This document shows positions 1-7,505 of a stretch of DNA of 12,512 nucleotides, piece by piece. The notes beneath the pieces are model-generated. The model did not search any database, had not been told where the DNA came from, and saw nothing but the letters and a program-made list of their open reading frames with translations. The stretch is from the NCBI GenBank assembly GCA_022827165.1, contig JAJDTN010000387.1, positions 1-12,512 of the forward strand, written 5' to 3'. A program made the position numbers and the translations under genes. How positions within the stretch are numbered: position 1 is the stretch's first letter; each line of letters starts with the position of its first letter. Origin of the DNA: Candidatus Latescibacterota bacterium (GTDB taxonomy: Bacteria > Latescibacterota > UBA2968 > UBA8231).

Positions 1-482
1 CTGAACTCCCGAATCACCTCCGCCACGACCGCCTCCTGGTAGGCCGCGTAGTCCTCGGGGCAGCCCCCGGTCATATCGCAGAGGTGAAGGGCCATCCACT
101 TGCCTAGATGCGTGAGGATGGCCACCAGGGAATCTCGGTTCAGGGTCTCTTCTACTTCGGTCACGTCGAGGAACAGGCTGTCGGCCACGGTCCAGTAGGT
201 CCCCGAGCCCAGGACAACGAGATCCCGGTCGACAACGGGATCCCCATCAGCCGGGACCTCGGCCGCCCCGTCAGCTGTGGGCAGCATGGTGTGGTCGTGC
301 AAGACGATGTTCTGATACAGCTCGAACTGGTTGTCGATCTTGAAGGTGTAACGAATCGTGGCCTCTGCGTACACGCCGAGCGTGTCGTCCCAGTAAATGG
401 TCCTCTCCCAAACACCGATGAGCTCCTCATCGGCATGGGCGAGAACAGGCGACAGGGCGATCAACCATGCGAGGGTTTTCAT
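1..482 (-). CDS. Secreted lipocalin-like protein of unknown function, 3' end outside the window
   Basis: The reading frame starts at an ATG whose complement lies at 480-482 and stays open for 160 codons to the window edge, so the C-terminus is missing. It has a short signal peptide (MKTLAWLIALSPVLAHA) followed by a mature part beginning DEELIGVWERTIYW. This opening (hydrophobic leader, then x-G-x-W near the mature N-terminus, then alternating beta-strand-like segments) recalls lipocalin-like secreted proteins, but no diagnostic catalytic motif is visible. Two cysteines near residues 140-147 (LCDMTGGC) could form a disulphide after export. The start is supported by an AGGAAG Shine-Dalgarno-like sequence just upstream. 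The family call is an inference from general shape; the reality of the gene is more secure than its function. Confidence 0.6.
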   Translation of the reverse strand, partial: MKTLAWLIALSPVLAHADEELIGVWERTIYWDDTLGVYAEATIRYTFKIDNQFELYQNIVLHDHTMLPTADGAAEVPADGDPVVDRDLVVLGSGTYWTVADSLFLDVTEVEETLNRDSLVAILTHLGKWMALHLCDMTGGCPEDYAAYQEAVVAEVIREF

Positions 483-876
483 GTCTTCCTAACGGGAGAA
501 AGGTGAGGCTGAGGTCCAGCTTCAACGCATCTATTCCTTACTCTCGGGTCGTCCGGAGGTCCTGTCAAAAGGTGTGTAAGCGAGATCAGCCGGCCGGCCA
601 CATCAAGGACTCGCCGCCTTGACCGGGATCGTGGCCCTTGTTGGCACCCTGTGCCCGTCCTTCGCCACAGCCCCCGGACCCGCCACCTACGGCGTCCACC
701 CTGTCAAGAGATCGTTCCCCGGAAGGCTGCTGGGCTTCCAGGGGAGGTGGTTTGGAACGCTGCGGGCGTCGCATCCGGCGTCTACTGGGCGCGCTTGTCC
801 GGCCCCCGAAGTGTGGCAACACGCCGGTTGCTTCTTCTCAAGTGAACCCCATGGATGCTCTCCGGCCTGAGCGCTC
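483..876. other. 394-bp stretch with no intact gene
   Basis: This gap lies upstream of the lipocalin-like gene and downstream of the ROK kinase gene. I see no intact gene; short open frames here have skewed, low-complexity translations. It contains a TTGACA hexamer on the minus strand (563-568) with no convincing -10 box at the right distance, a GGCAC-CCT-GTGCC inverted repeat near 642-654, and a GGCCGGCC-rich palindrome near 590-600. Its right part carries the remnant of a secreted-protein tail described separately. No clear intrinsic terminator follows the ROK gene. Confidence 0.6.
711..845 (+). pseudogene. Remnant of a FlgD-like/T9SS-like C-terminal tail
   Basis: The plus-strand frame ending at TGA 843-845 reads GEVVWNAAGVASGVYWARL, then SGPRSVATRRLLLLK and stop. 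The pattern V-V-W-x-A-x-G-V-A-S-G-V-Y-x-x-R-L followed by A-T-R-x-L-L-L-x-K is the typical end of FlgD Ig-like or T9SS-type C-terminal domains on large secreted proteins of FCB-group and related bacteria. Nothing upstream in this frame looks like the rest of such a protein: the open stretch begins only around 651 and its first part is non-descript. I read it as the 3' end of a deleted or decayed gene. Since only about 45 residues survive, chance similarity is not excluded. Confidence 0.45.
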
Positions 877-1782
877 CTACCCCTCCACCGAAGCCGCCAG
901 CATCGCCGCGCCGAAGACGCCGGCCGAGTCGCCCAGCTCGTTGCGCACCACCCGCGTGTCCAGGCGGTCGTTGAAGACCCAGCGCGCCATCTCCTCCACG
1001 CCGCGGCCGTAGAGGGCGTCCACGTTGCTGACCCCGCCGCCGAGGACGACGACGTGGGGGTCGAGGATGTTGACCACGGAGGCAATGGCGCGGCCGAAGC
1101 CCTCCGCGAGCCGCTCGACGGCGGCGGCCGCTGCCTCGTCGGTCCCCGACTCGGCGCGGGAGGCGATCTCGGGCAGCTCTCGCCGGGTGCCGCTGCGCTC
1201 CTCGTAGAACCTCTCCAGGCTCGGGCCTGAGAGCACCGTCTCGACGCATCCCCTCCGGCCGCAGTAGCACGGATCCCCCCCGGGGTCGAGGACGTTGTGG
1301 CCCCACTCGCCGGCGATGCCCTGCCCCCCGTGCAGCACCCGGCCGTCGACGACGACACCACCGCCGACCCCGGTGCCGAGGATGACGCCGAAGAGGATGC
1401 CGGCCCCGCGGCCGGCGCCGAGGCGGGCCTCGGCGAGGGCGAAGCAGTTGGCGTCGTTGGCCATCTCCACCCGGCAGCCGAGATCGGCGGTCAGGTCGTC
1501 GAGCAGGGGGCGGCCGTTGAGGCAGGTGGCGTTGGAGTTCTTCAGAGTGCGGGACCGCGGGTCCAGCACGCCGGGGGTGCCGATGCCCAGGACCTCGGGT
1601 CGATCCCCGGTCTCGGCGGCCAGCCCCTCCACCAGCTCCGCGACGCGCTGGCGCACCCGGTCGTAGCCGAGGTGGCTGTCGGTGGGCACCCGCAGGCGGC
1701 ACAGGGGCTCGAGGGAATCGGCCGCGGGCAGCACCACCCCCTCGATCTTGGTGCCCCCGAGGTCGATGCCCCAGAAGCTCAC
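877..1782 (-). CDS. ROK-family sugar kinase, Mak fructokinase-like
   Basis: A 301-residue protein of normal ROK length that should phosphorylate a hexose with ATP in the cytoplasm. The ATP-binding motif DLGGTK is at residues 7-12. The catalytic aspartate is D110 in NDAN, the sugar-contacting ExGH is at 159-162, and the zinc site is H162 plus the cysteines of CYCGRRGC (172-179). Blocks such as KNSNATCLNGRPL, VVNILDP and VVLGGGVSNVD resemble E. coli Mak (fructokinase), so fructose or mannose is the best substrate guess. Glucokinase or N-acetylglucosamine kinase activity cannot be ruled out. The GTG start (1780-1782) overlaps the stop of the upstream MATE gene as GTGA, which suggests translational coupling. 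All key residues are present. Confidence 0.9.
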   Translation of the reverse strand: MSFWGIDLGGTKIEGVVLPAADSLEPLCRLRVPTDSHLGYDRVRQRVAELVEGLAAETGDRPEVLGIGTPGVLDPRSRTLKNSNATCLNGRPLLDDLTADLGCRVEMANDANCFALAEARLGAGRGAGILFGVILGTGVGGGVVVDGRVLHGGQGIAGEWGHNVLDPGGDPCYCGRRGCVETVLSGPSLERFYEERSGTRRELPEIASRAESGTDEAAAAAVERLAEGFGRAIASVVNILDPHVVVLGGGVSNVDALYGRGVEEMARWVFNDRLDTRVVRNELGDSAGVFGAAMLAASVEG

Positions 1783-3269
1783 GAGGCCGCGTCCGCCGCC
1801 GGCGAAGCCTCTCCCGCCGACTCCTCGATGACGCGCATCGACTTCCAGGGGCCGATCCGGAAGCGCCGGTAGAACACGGCCGCCGCCACCGCCAGGTAGG
1901 CGACGATGAAGACCCACACGGTGTAGACGCCGGCGTCGAACCACTCCACGGCGATGAGCGGCGGCGCCACCATGATCGACAGGCCCAGAAGGAACCCGGC
2001 GTACATGATGTAGCGCGTGTCGCCGGCCCCCTTGAGGGCGGCGGTGAACATGATGTAGGCGGCGTCGAAGAGGCAGTAGAGGCCGACGATGCGCAGCAGC
2101 GAGCGGGCCAGGTCGCGGGCGTGGACGAACTCCTCGCCCGAGGCGCCGGCCCCGTAGGGCAGCAGGAAGAGGTCGGGCACGAGGATATAAGCGGCGGTCA
2201 TGATCGCCGCGTAGGCGAGAGCCACGTGGAGGCCGCTCCAGGTGCAGTACTCGGCGGCGGCGGGGGCCTCGGCGCCGAGACGCTGGCCGACCATGGTGGA
2301 GACGGCGATGCCGGCGCCGATGAGGGGCATGAAGGCGAGGCTGTTGATGTTGAAGGCGAGGTTGCTCGCCGTCAGCTCCAGGGTGCCCACGCGGCCGATG
2401 ATGAGGATGAAGAAGGTGAAGGAGAAGATGTCGAGCATGAAGTTGACGCCGTTGGCGCCGCCGTAGCGGAGGAGGCGTGTGAACAAGGCGCGGTCGAAGC
2501 GCCAGGCGGCGTAGGTGGAGAAGCGCCGGCGGTGGGAGGGCCGCGCCAGCAGGAGGATGTAGAGGCCGGCGGCGAAGACGGCCGCCGTGTTGGTCGCCCA
2601 GGCGGCGCCGCGCAGACCCATCTCGGGCAGGCCCCAGGCGCCGAAGATCAGCCCGTAGTCGAGGACGATGTTGACGCCGGTGGCGGCGGCGTTGACGCCG
2701 AGGACGGACCAGGTGCGGCCGCGGCCGCTGTAGAAGCAGGCGAGGGCGGTGGACAGGATCAGGGGGCCCATGCCCCAGCAGAGGATGCGGAAGTAGACGA
2801 TCTCGTTGGAGCGAATCGGCTCCTCGTGGCCCACGAGGTCGAAGATCGGCACCGCCATGAGGGCCACCAGGACGCCGGCCACGGCGCTCAGCATCGCCAG
2901 GTAGCCGCCCTGCCACAAGGCGGCCCCCACCCGCTCGGGGCGGCCCGAGCCCACGTACTGGGCGACGAAGGTGTTGACGTACCCCGCGATGCCGAGGAAG
3001 AAGCTGACGAAGACGAAGCTCGTCAGCCCCGCCGGCAGGGACGCGGCCAGGGCGTCGGTGGAGTACCAGGTGAGGAAGACGCGGTCGACGAAGTGCTGGA
3101 TGCTCCAGCTCGCCGTGCTGAGGATCAGGGGGAAGGCGATCTGCAGGAACTCGCGGTAGCCGCCGGGGGCGGACCAGCGCGAGCGCAGGGCCGCGGTGAT
3201 CGTCAAGGAGCGCCGCCGGTTGCCGCCATCTGCCGAATGCCTAGGTTTCGCACTTCTTCCCCTTTGCAC
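1779..3269 (-). CDS. MATE-family multidrug/toxin efflux transporter
   Basis: A polytopic membrane protein of about 496 residues, close to the usual MATE length, with around twelve hydrophobic segments. Early family-like blocks are FPLILSTASWSIQHFVDRVF and ASLPAGLTSFVFVSFFLGIAG followed by FVAQYVGSGRPERVGAALWQ. MATE proteins export cationic drugs or metabolites using Na+ or H+ gradients; the substrate here cannot be read from sequence. The annotated start is a GTG at 3267-3269, but the first 30 or so residues are polar and not family-like, so a start further in (for example TTG around residue 22) is possible. It is the first gene of a two-gene unit with the ROK kinase, and diverges from the methyltransferase gene across a short gap. 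Confidence 0.88.
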   Translation of the reverse strand: MQRGRSAKPRHSADGGNRRRSLTITAALRSRWSAPGGYREFLQIAFPLILSTASWSIQHFVDRVFLTWYSTDALAASLPAGLTSFVFVSFFLGIAGYVNTFVAQYVGSGRPERVGAALWQGGYLAMLSAVAGVLVALMAVPIFDLVGHEEPIRSNEIVYFRILCWGMGPLILSTALACFYSGRGRTWSVLGVNAAATGVNIVLDYGLIFGAWGLPEMGLRGAAWATNTAAVFAAGLYILLLARPSHRRRFSTYAAWRFDRALFTRLLRYGGANGVNFMLDIFSFTFFILIIGRVGTLELTASNLAFNINSLAFMPLIGAGIAVSTMVGQRLGAEAPAAAEYCTWSGLHVALAYAAIMTAAYILVPDLFLLPYGAGASGEEFVHARDLARSLLRIVGLYCLFDAAYIMFTAALKGAGDTRYIMYAGFLLGLSIMVAPPLIAVEWFDAGVYTVWVFIVAYLAVAAAVFYRRFRIGPWKSMRVIEESAGEASPAADAAS

Positions 3270-3301
3270 AGAAGCACCTGAATCTCTCTCCCCGTCGAGA
3301 C

Positions 3302-3949
3302 ATGGGCAAGAACAAGCACAAGTCCGACAAGACGACGCAGCGCGAGGCCTACGGCGTGACCATCCTCAAGCCCGCCCATCCGCGGGTGCGGGCCCTGAAG
3401 AAGGACCACGAGCCGGAGATCCACGGCGACCGGTTCTGGAACAGCAGCTACCTGATCATGGACTTCCTCGAGCGCCAGGGCCTGCCCGCCGGCGCCCGGG
3501 TGATGGAGGTCGGCTGCGGCTGGGGGCTCCTCGGCATCTACTGCGCCAGGAAGCACGGCGCCGAGGTCGTGGGCGTCGACGCCGACGCCAAGGTCTTCCC
3601 CTACCTGCACCTGCACGCCGAGGTCAACGGCGTGACCCTGCAGACGCGGCGCTCCCGCTTCGAGAAGCTCACCAAGGCCCAACTGGACGGCACCCGCGTG
3701 ATCCTGGGCGCCGACATCTGCTTCTGGGACGAGATGGTCGATCCCCTGTACCGGATGATCCGCAAGGCGACGCGCGCCGGCGTCGAGCAGATCATCGTCG
3801 CCGACCCTGGGCGCCCCCCCTTCGACGAGTTGTGCGAACGCGCCGAGAAGAACCTGGGGGGCGAGTTGAAGGAGTGGGAGGTCCGGCGGCCGGTGAAGAC
3901 CCACGGCTGGCTGCTGATCGTGGGCAGCCTGCCCACCGCCTCGGACTGA
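3302..3949 (+). CDS. Class I SAM-dependent methyltransferase, lysine-methyltransferase (METTL21-like) type
   Basis: A 215-residue cytoplasmic protein. The SAM-binding motif I is VMEVGCGWG (residues 67-75) and the acidic ribose-binding residue follows in VGVDAD (90-95). The block VILGADICFWDEMVDPLYRMI (133-153) has the layout of the post-I region in family-16 lysine methyltransferases such as the METTL21 and ETF-beta enzymes. A protein side chain is therefore a reasonable substrate guess, though small-molecule methylation is possible. The N-terminal FWNSSYLIMDFL supports the fold boundary. The ATG has only a weak Shine-Dalgarno (GAG). It is divergent from the MATE gene and converges on the hydroxyacid dehydrogenase gene with 27 bp between their stops, where I see GC-rich dyads but no T-tract terminator. 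Confidence 0.85.
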   Translation: MGKNKHKSDKTTQREAYGVTILKPAHPRVRALKKDHEPEIHGDRFWNSSYLIMDFLERQGLPAGARVMEVGCGWGLLGIYCARKHGAEVVGVDADAKVFPYLHLHAEVNGVTLQTRRSRFEKLTKAQLDGTRVILGADICFWDEMVDPLYRMIRKATRAGVEQIIVADPGRPPFDELCERAEKNLGGELKEWEVRRPVKTHGWLLIVGSLPTASD

Positions 3950-3976
3950 CCCGCGCGCCCGGCTCGGGGCCGCGGC

Positions 3977-4945
3977 CTAGAACCAGTTCTTCTTGTCCAC
4001 CACGTTGACCAACTCGTCGCCGTCGCGCAGCCGCCGGCAGTTGTCGATCAGCAGCTGCAGGCGCCGGTCCTCGAGGTAGGGGCCGGCGCCGGCCACGTGG
4101 GGCGTCATCAGGAAGTTGGGCGCCTTCCACAGCCGGTGGCCCTCGGGCAGCGGCTCGATCTCGAAGACGTCCAGCGCGGCGCCGCCGATGGTGCCCGCGT
4201 ACAGGGCGTCGGCCAAGTCGTCGAGGACCACGTTCACGCCCCGGCCGATGTTGATCAGCACGCCGGTGGGCTTCATCCGCGCCAGCCGCTCCGCGTTCAT
4301 CAGGCCCTCCATGGCCGGCGTCTGGGGAGCCGTCAGGATGACGAAGTCGCCGCGGCCGAGATGCTCGTCCAGGGCCTCGGGCCGGTGCAGCTCATGGACG
4401 CCCTTGGGCGGCTCGGGCACGCGCGGGTCGATGGCGATCACGTGCATGCCGAAGTGGGCCAGGTGGCGCGCCGTCTCGCCGCCGATGCCGCCGGCGCCGA
4501 TGAGGACGGCCGTGGCCTCGGGCAGATGCACGGTGGGCGCGGCTTCCCCGGCCGAGATCCACACCCCCTGGAGCTGCTGCGGCATGTAGAGGTGCAGGCC
4601 CCGCGCGAAGGCGAGGACGAGGGCCATGATGTGGGCCGAGATGTGGTCGGAGTAGATGCCGCGCTGGTTGGTGACCGTCACGTCGCTGTCGATCAGCTCC
4701 GGGAAGTAGAACCCCGGGCCCGGCCCCGCCGCCGGGGCGCTCAGCCAGGTCAGCTCCCGGGCGGCGGCCAGCAGCTCCGGGTCGAGGGTGCCGAAGGCGC
4801 CGCGGACCTCGCCGATCCGCTCCAGCGCCTCCTCCCGCGACTCGGGCAACAGGATCTCGATCTCCGGCACCGCCTCGCCGAGGGCTTCGGCCCAGCGGCG
4901 GCGGCGGTCGTCCGCCGGCGGCAGGAACATGAACTTGCAGGACAT
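3977..4945 (-). CDS. D-isomer-specific 2-hydroxyacid dehydrogenase
   Basis: A 322-residue NAD(P)H-dependent oxidoreductase of the D-2-hydroxyacid dehydrogenase family. The Rossmann glycine motif is GAGGIGG (150-156). The catalytic triad is visible as R235 in INIGRG, E264 in FEIEPLPEGH and H283 in TPHVAGAGP. Members reduce 2-keto acids such as glyoxylate, hydroxypyruvate or pyruvate; the substrate is not evident. The frame stays open upstream, but the ATG at 4943-4945 is chosen because it begins the conserved domain (MSCKFMFLPP) and has a GGGAAAG Shine-Dalgarno. It is the last gene of the minus-strand group led by the DUF922-like gene, 65 bp downstream of the sCache gene. Confidence 0.92.
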   Translation of the reverse strand: MSCKFMFLPPADDRRRRWAEALGEAVPEIEILLPESREEALERIGEVRGAFGTLDPELLAAARELTWLSAPAAGPGPGFYFPELIDSDVTVTNQRGIYSDHISAHIMALVLAFARGLHLYMPQQLQGVWISAGEAAPTVHLPEATAVLIGAGGIGGETARHLAHFGMHVIAIDPRVPEPPKGVHELHRPEALDEHLGRGDFVILTAPQTPAMEGLMNAERLARMKPTGVLINIGRGVNVVLDDLADALYAGTIGGAALDVFEIEPLPEGHRLWKAPNFLMTPHVAGAGPYLEDRRLQLLIDNCRRLRDGDELVNVVDKKNWF

Positions 4946-5010
4946 GGCGCTTTCCCGGGAATGTGGTTCCAGGTGCGTGGGGCAGGGCCGCGGCGCGAGC
5001 GGCGCCTCCC

Positions 5011-5586
5011 CTATGGGCTCCGCATCTTCAGGGCGCCCCACGAGGCCGGCGCCACGTTGGTCTGCTCCGGATCGAGGTACAGCCCGGCGCCGATGTAGTA
5101 GCTGTTGCCCTGGATCTCGATCGGCGCGGCGTAGCTCACCTTGGGGGACTCGTCGGGTCCCTCGACGGCGGGGTTGTCGAAGAGGTAGTGCACCCACCCT
5201 CCCCCGGCCTCGGCCGCCTTGATCAGCTCCTGCACGATCTTGACCCCGTTGGCGTCCTCCTGCTCGTAGTTGTTGGTGCCTTCGCGGGCGGGGTTGGCGC
5301 CGTGGAAGAAGCTGGTGCCGTCGAAGCCGGTGATGAAGATGTAGATCGCCCCCTCCCTCCAGCGCTCGGTGCGCAGGTCGGCGAGGACGGCCTGCAGTTC
5401 CTCGTCCGTGGAGGTGGCGTCGAGCAGGCCCTTGGCCCCCAGGACGAACTCCTTCAGCGTATCCCGGTCGACCACGTCGGCCGCGGCGAGAAGGTCATCC
5501 TGGGCGAGGGCCGCGTGCGGAGCGGTGGACAGGTGGCCGGCCGCCAGGGCCAGGGCCAGCGAAAGGGTCAGTGAAGCGCGGGTCAT
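5011..5586 (-). CDS. Stand-alone periplasmic sCache (single cache) domain protein
   Basis: A 191-residue exported protein. Residues 1-29 form a signal peptide (MTRASLTLSLALALAAG and onward, ending near ALAQ). The rest is a single-cache-type sensor fold, with the characteristic run AIYIFITGFDGTSFFHGANP, then a helix rich in E and K, then GGWVHYLF, KVSYAAPI and SYYIGAGLY. Such domains usually bind small organic ligands as the outer part of chemoreceptors or histidine kinases, but no membrane or signalling domain follows here, so this is a soluble or periplasmic binding protein. The start at 5584-5586 has a good GGAGAG Shine-Dalgarno; the frame extends further 5' but without a signal peptide at its front. 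Neighbours suggest a possible sensing partner for the kinase-fold protein just upstream. Confidence 0.85.
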   Translation of the reverse strand: MTRASLTLSLALALAAGHLSTAPHAALAQDDLLAAADVVDRDTLKEFVLGAKGLLDATSTDEELQAVLADLRTERWREGAIYIFITGFDGTSFFHGANPAREGTNNYEQEDANGVKIVQELIKAAEAGGGWVHYLFDNPAVEGPDESPKVSYAAPIEIQGNSYYIGAGLYLDPEQTNVAPASWGALKMRSP

Positions 5587-5658
5587 TCGATCTCTCCGTG
5601 GTTTTCGTGAGTGGCCCAGCGAATATCCCGGAAGCATCCCGAATCCGCAACGCCGCCA

Positions 5659-6585
5659 TCAACGCCCCTGACGGGTCCCGGCGCCGTCGCGCGCCCGCAT
5701 CCACGCCTCGTGGAAAGCAGCCATCGTCGGGTAGCGCTCCGCCGGGTCCTCGCGGCAGGCGCGCTCCACGACCTCCCGGACTTCGCCGGGAACCCCGGTC
5801 GGCTCGAAGAACACGGCCGCCGCCCGCCCCATGGTGAAGACGGTGGTGCTCTCGTCGATGCGGGCCCCCCGCGCGAACTCCTCGGGGGCCATGAACCGCG
5901 TCGAGCCGAACATGCGCCCCATCTCGTTGACGAAGGGCCCGGGGTGGTAGTTGTCCAGGTCGACGAGGTGCACGGCGTGGCGCTCGAAGTCGTAGATCAC
6001 CGACCCGTCGTAGAAGTCGCAGGCGATCCAGCCGCGCTCCGCCAGCCGGCGGTGGACCTCGTAGATCTCGTCGAGGGCCCGGAGGATCGTCTCTTGCGGC
6101 AGGTGCACGAACCGGTGGAAGGAGGAGCCCGGGCGGGTCCGCTCCGCGGCCTCGACCCGCAGCAGCAGGCCCTCGACCCAGTCGTAGACCAGCAGGGGGC
6201 CGTCCGGCGCTTCGACGACGTGGTGGAGGGTTGGCAGGGCCCGGTGGGTGAGGGAACGGGCGAGGACGGCGGCGTTCCTCAGGAGATCGCCCCGGGCGCG
6301 GTGATCGGCCCAGGCGGTGGAGAGTCCGAGGTCGCCGGGGGTCTTGACGAAGAACCGGCGCCCGTCGACGTCCACGCCATAGGAGATGTTGCCCGAGTCC
6401 TGCGTCTCCTCGCCGAAGCGGGCGAAGACCTCGCCGCAGGCGCGCAGGAACTCGACCGCCGGAAGAGCGGTCGCCGCCGTCGCGAGCAGCGGCGTCGGAG
6501 GGAGCTGCGGGGGCTCGGGGCTCACCTGTCGGCTCGCCGCGAAGGGTGTCTCGGCCGCCGGCCGCGTCTGGGCGCCGGCGCGCAC
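5659..6585 (-). CDS. Protein-kinase-fold protein (Ser/Thr kinase-like)
   Basis: A 308-residue soluble protein with the order of a eukaryotic-like kinase. A glycine-rich loop region (SGNISYG) leads to the ATP-anchoring lysine K81 (FFVKT). The catalytic-loop equivalent is ACDFYDGSVIYD with D190, the DFG equivalent is VDLDNY (D209 or D211), and the APE motif is RFMAPEEF at 230-237. The C-terminal lobe ends with ERYPTMAAFHEAW, a usual closing element of this fold. The HRD arginine and the catalytic-loop asparagine are replaced, and DFG is DLD, so catalysis may be altered. The start is GTG (6583-6585) with GAGGAG rather far upstream; the proline- and alanine-rich first 45 residues may be partly untranslated. 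It lies between the DUF922-like and sCache genes. Confidence 0.8.
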   Translation of the reverse strand: MRAGAQTRPAAETPFAASRQVSPEPPQLPPTPLLATAATALPAVEFLRACGEVFARFGEETQDSGNISYGVDVDGRRFFVKTPGDLGLSTAWADHRARGDLLRNAAVLARSLTHRALPTLHHVVEAPDGPLLVYDWVEGLLLRVEAAERTRPGSSFHRFVHLPQETILRALDEIYEVHRRLAERGWIACDFYDGSVIYDFERHAVHLVDLDNYHPGPFVNEMGRMFGSTRFMAPEEFARGARIDESTTVFTMGRAAAVFFEPTGVPGEVREVVERACREDPAERYPTMAAFHEAWMRARDGAGTRQGR

Positions 6586-6676
6586 CCAGGGGGCTGCTCC
6601 TCGCGGGAATTGCTCCCCCCAGGAGGCACATAACCAGGCACGCGCCGCCAGCCGCCGCCGGATCCGCGGCCGGTGC

Positions 6677-7426
6677 TCACTCGGCGGCTCCTTCCGGGAT
6701 ACGCCTGGGCCGTGGGATCGCGGGGGGCTCGACAGTCCCTGGCGGCCCTCGCCGGCCGGGGGGCCGGTCAGCGGCGAACCGTGCCAGCTCCTCCAGGTCC
6801 TTCTCCACCCGCAGCCGCCAGGCCTCCTGGAGATGGAGCGAGAAGCCGAAGGAGGTGGCGCGGTCGAACTCCAGGTTCAGCTTCCCCGTCTCGGCGATGG
6901 TGCGCTCCAGGGCGGCCTGGATGCGCTGGCGGGCGAGGGTGATCACCGAGTCGGCCGACGCCGACTCCACGGAGGCCGAGGTGAGCATCCGCGGCACGTC
7001 GCGGTTCAGCTTCCGCGCCGCCACCTCGGAGAGGGCGAAGTGGATCTGCTCGTGCTCGAGGACGTACATGGGCGAGAGGCCGTGCTCCTGGTTCCACCAC
7101 GAGCAGGAGCGCGAGAACAGGCCGCGGAAGGCGAGGTTCTCGACGCGCGGCCGGTAGGGGCCCTCGCCCCCCGGGCGGATCGACTCGGCGAAGACCCGGG
7201 CCCGGGGGTCGGGGGCCACGTAGGCGCAGGAGACGGCCACCGGCCGCGGCATGTGGATGCCCAGGAAGGCCTTGGGCGGGTGCTCGGCGCGGAAGTCGCC
7301 GCGCTTGAGGGCGCGGTAGGTGATCACGTCGCTGGTGTCGAGGCGGACCGGGGGGAACTGGCCCTTGGCGGGGACCGCGGCCAGGGCCGAGGCCGCGAGC
7401 GGAACCAGCAGGCCGAGGGCGCTCAT
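6677..7426 (-). CDS. Secreted DUF922-like putative metalloprotease
   Basis: A 249-residue protein with a short hydrophobic leader (MSALGLLVPLAASALAAVPA) and one HExxH motif, HEQIHF at residues 125-130, in the context YVLEHEQIHFALSEVAARKL. This arrangement matches DUF922-type bacterial proteins, which are suspected zinc metallopeptidases, though no activity is established. Conserved-looking elements before it are TYRALKRGDF and a cysteine pair (C67 and C108) that could form a disulphide. The C-terminal 30 residues are proline- and arginine-rich and likely disordered. It is the first gene of the minus-strand group, divergent from the alcohol-dehydrogenase gene with a 79-bp shared upstream region. 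Shine-Dalgarno is weak. Confidence 0.78.
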   Translation of the reverse strand: MSALGLLVPLAASALAAVPAKGQFPPVRLDTSDVITYRALKRGDFRAEHPPKAFLGIHMPRPVAVSCAYVAPDPRARVFAESIRPGGEGPYRPRVENLAFRGLFSRSCSWWNQEHGLSPMYVLEHEQIHFALSEVAARKLNRDVPRMLTSASVESASADSVITLARQRIQAALERTIAETGKLNLEFDRATSFGFSLHLQEAWRLRVEKDLEELARFAADRPPGRRGPPGTVEPPAIPRPRRIPEGAAE

Positions 7427-7467
7427 GGCCGCCGAATCTCAGGTGCCGCCCGCGGGGAGGCAAGCTC

Positions 7468-7496
7468 TCGACAGGGCTGCCGCCGGGCGATAGCTT
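7468..7496 (+). promoter_or_regulatory. Candidate near-leaderless promoter of the dehydrogenase gene, with an inverted repeat
   Basis: TCGACA (7468-7473) and TAGCTT (7491-7496) are separated by 17 bp, a sigma70-like layout matching consensus 5 of 6 and 3 of 6. Transcription would begin only a few bases before the ATG at 7506, in keeping with the absence of a Shine-Dalgarno there. A 7-bp inverted repeat, GCAAGCT (7460-7466) and AGCTTGC (7492-7498), brackets the promoter and could be an operator. This is a by-eye call in GC-rich DNA. Confidence 0.35.
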
Positions 7497-7505
7497 GCGC
7501 CCGCC

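Noticed and set aside
535..568. TTGACA on the minus strand (563-568) as the promoter of the lipocalin-like gene
   Set aside because: No hexamer at 16-19 bp spacing resembles a -10 box (GAGAGT, AGAGTA, GAGTAA).
2121..3281. A long plus-strand open frame opposite the MATE gene
   Set aside because: Its translation is low-complexity and rich in E, G, A and D, typical of an antisense shadow in GC-rich DNA, while the minus-strand frame encodes a recognisable transporter.
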